DNA from: JAVVHH01 sp964235765 | GTDB lineage: Bacteria > Pseudomonadota > Alphaproteobacteria > Acetobacterales > Acetobacteraceae | Assembly (NCBI GenBank): GCA_964235765.1 | Contig: CAXSDH010000059.1 | Location: 1-22,280, forward strand | Length of the DNA: 22,280 nt | Direction: 5' to 3' | Shown: positions 21,582-22,280 of the stretch, piece after piece | Layout: every line of letters begins with the position of its first letter | How positions within the stretch are numbered: position 1 is the first letter of the stretch | Notes under the pieces: generated by a model | What the model was told of the DNA's origin: nothing | Seen by the model: only the letters and a program-made list of their open reading frames with translations | Databases searched by the model: none | Made by a program: the position numbers and the translations under genes

Positions 21582-22280
21582 TCAGGCCGCCGGCTGCTCG
21601 GCGGGGGCTTCCGGCTCGGGCAGCGGCGGCAAGGCCTCCTGCGGTAGTTCCTCGCTGGCGCCCAGATCGCGGCCCGAGGCGACCATCTCCGCGCTGATGC
21701 CGTCCAGAACGGCGCCGGCGATCAGGTCGCAGTACATCGTGATGGCGCGGATCGCGTCGTCGTTGCCGGGGATCGGATAGGTGACGCCCGTCGGGTCGGA
21801 GTTGCTGTCGAGCACGGCGACCACGGGGATGCCGAGCTTGGTGGCCTCCTCGACCGCCAGCTTTTCCTTGTTGGTGTCGATGATGAACAGGATGTCCGGC
21901 AGGCCGCCCATGTCCTTGATGCCGCCCAGCGCGCGCTCCAGCTTCTCCTGGTCGCGCGTGATGTCGAGCACCTCCTTCTTGGTCAGGCCCTCGATGTTGC
22001 CGCCGAGCATCTCCTCGATCTGGCGCAGGCGCTTGATGCTGCCGGTGATGGTCTTCCAGTTGGTGAGCATGCCGCCGAGCCAGCGGTGGTTCACGTAGTA
22101 TTGGCCGCAACGCTTGGCGCTGTCGGCCACGTACTCGGCCGCGGCGCGCTTGGTGCCGACGAACAGCACGCGCCCGCCCGCCGCGGTCACGTCCCGCACG
22201 GCGCGCAGCGCGCGATCCAGCATCGGCACGGTCTGCTGCAGGTCGATGATGTGGACCTGGTTGCGGATGCCGAAGATGTA
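21582..22280 (-). CDS. rpsB: Ribosomal protein S2 (5' end missing)
   Basis: S2 is a small-subunit protein that helps bind S1. The gene runs off the right edge; the last 232 residues are present and roughly 30 N-terminal residues are missing. The visible part begins YIFGIRNQVHIIDLQQT and includes RVLFVGTKRAA, NHRWLGGMLTNWKTI, LPDILFIIDTNKEKLAVEEA and LGIPVVAVLDSNSDPTGVTYPIPGNDDA, all hallmark S2 segments. The C-terminus ends in an acidic and proline-rich tail (PLPEPEAPAEQPAA). It precedes tsf on the same strand. Confidence 0.98.
   Translation of the reverse strand, partial: YIFGIRNQVHIIDLQQTVPMLDRALRAVRDVTAAGGRVLFVGTKRAAAEYVADSAKRCGQYYVNHRWLGGMLTNWKTITGSIKRLRQIEEMLGGNIEGLTKKEVLDITRDQEKLERALGGIKDMGGLPDILFIIDTNKEKLAVEEATKLGIPVVAVLDSNSDPTGVTYPIPGNDDAIRAITMYCDLIAGAVLDGISAEMVASGRDLGASEELPQEALPPLPEPEAPAEQPAA

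Noticed and set aside
20629..22110. Fusion-like 493-codon frame joining the rpsB region to tsf
   Set aside because: The upstream part is an out-of-frame reading of rpsB. EF-Ts begins at ATG 21567 with a strong ribosome site.

Overview
The window is GC-rich and tightly packed. Gene content and order point to an alphaproteobacterium, most likely Rhodospirillales/Acetobacteraceae. The grounds are the rpsB-tsf-pyrH-frr-uppS-cdsA-dxr-rseP-bamA-skp-lpxD-fabZ-lpxA-lpxI order, the gatCAB genes with ruvX beside them, and many GTG/TTG starts. The assignment is inferred from gene families, not from a database search. No mobile element, CRISPR array or prophage is visible. The longest stretch without a called gene is the 175-base fabZ-lpxA gap.

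Left end (1-2084). A tRNA-Ser(GCU) gene on the minus strand is cut by the window edge. Next come a YfcG-like glutathione transferase (minus) and a divergently transcribed OxlT/OFA-type major facilitator transporter (plus). They share a 119-base control region.

gat region (2068-5844). gatC-gatA-gatB (minus) encode the GatCAB amidotransferase that makes Gln-tRNA(Gln) and/or Asn-tRNA(Asn) from mischarged precursors. The cistrons are joined by two 4-base ATGA overlaps. ruvX (plus) diverges from gatC across 50 bases. Its stop codon overlaps that of ycjF.

Envelope region (5841-20539, all minus; transcription runs from high to low coordinates). pyrH, frr, uppS, cdsA, dxr, rseP, bamA, skp, lpxD, fabZ, lpxA and lpxI are followed by a glyoxalase I gene and the ycjX-ycjF pair. 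Together they cover UMP phosphorylation, ribosome recycling, undecaprenyl-PP and CDP-diacylglycerol synthesis, the MEP isoprenoid pathway, site-2 proteolysis, outer-membrane protein assembly, and the acyl-transfer and UMP-cleavage steps of lipid A synthesis. lpxB, which often follows lpxI in related bacteria, is not here.

Right end (20629-22280). tsf and a 5'-truncated rpsB encode EF-Ts and ribosomal protein S2. An 11-pair hairpin lies between tsf and pyrH.

I found no convincing undescribed system. The points most worth a second look are: a proline-rich, enlarged Skp-like chaperone; TTG starts on both bamA and skp; an OxlT-like transporter whose usual substrate-binding lysine appears to be glutamine; the gloA-ycjX-ycjF tail where lpxB might be expected; and several intergenic dyads.
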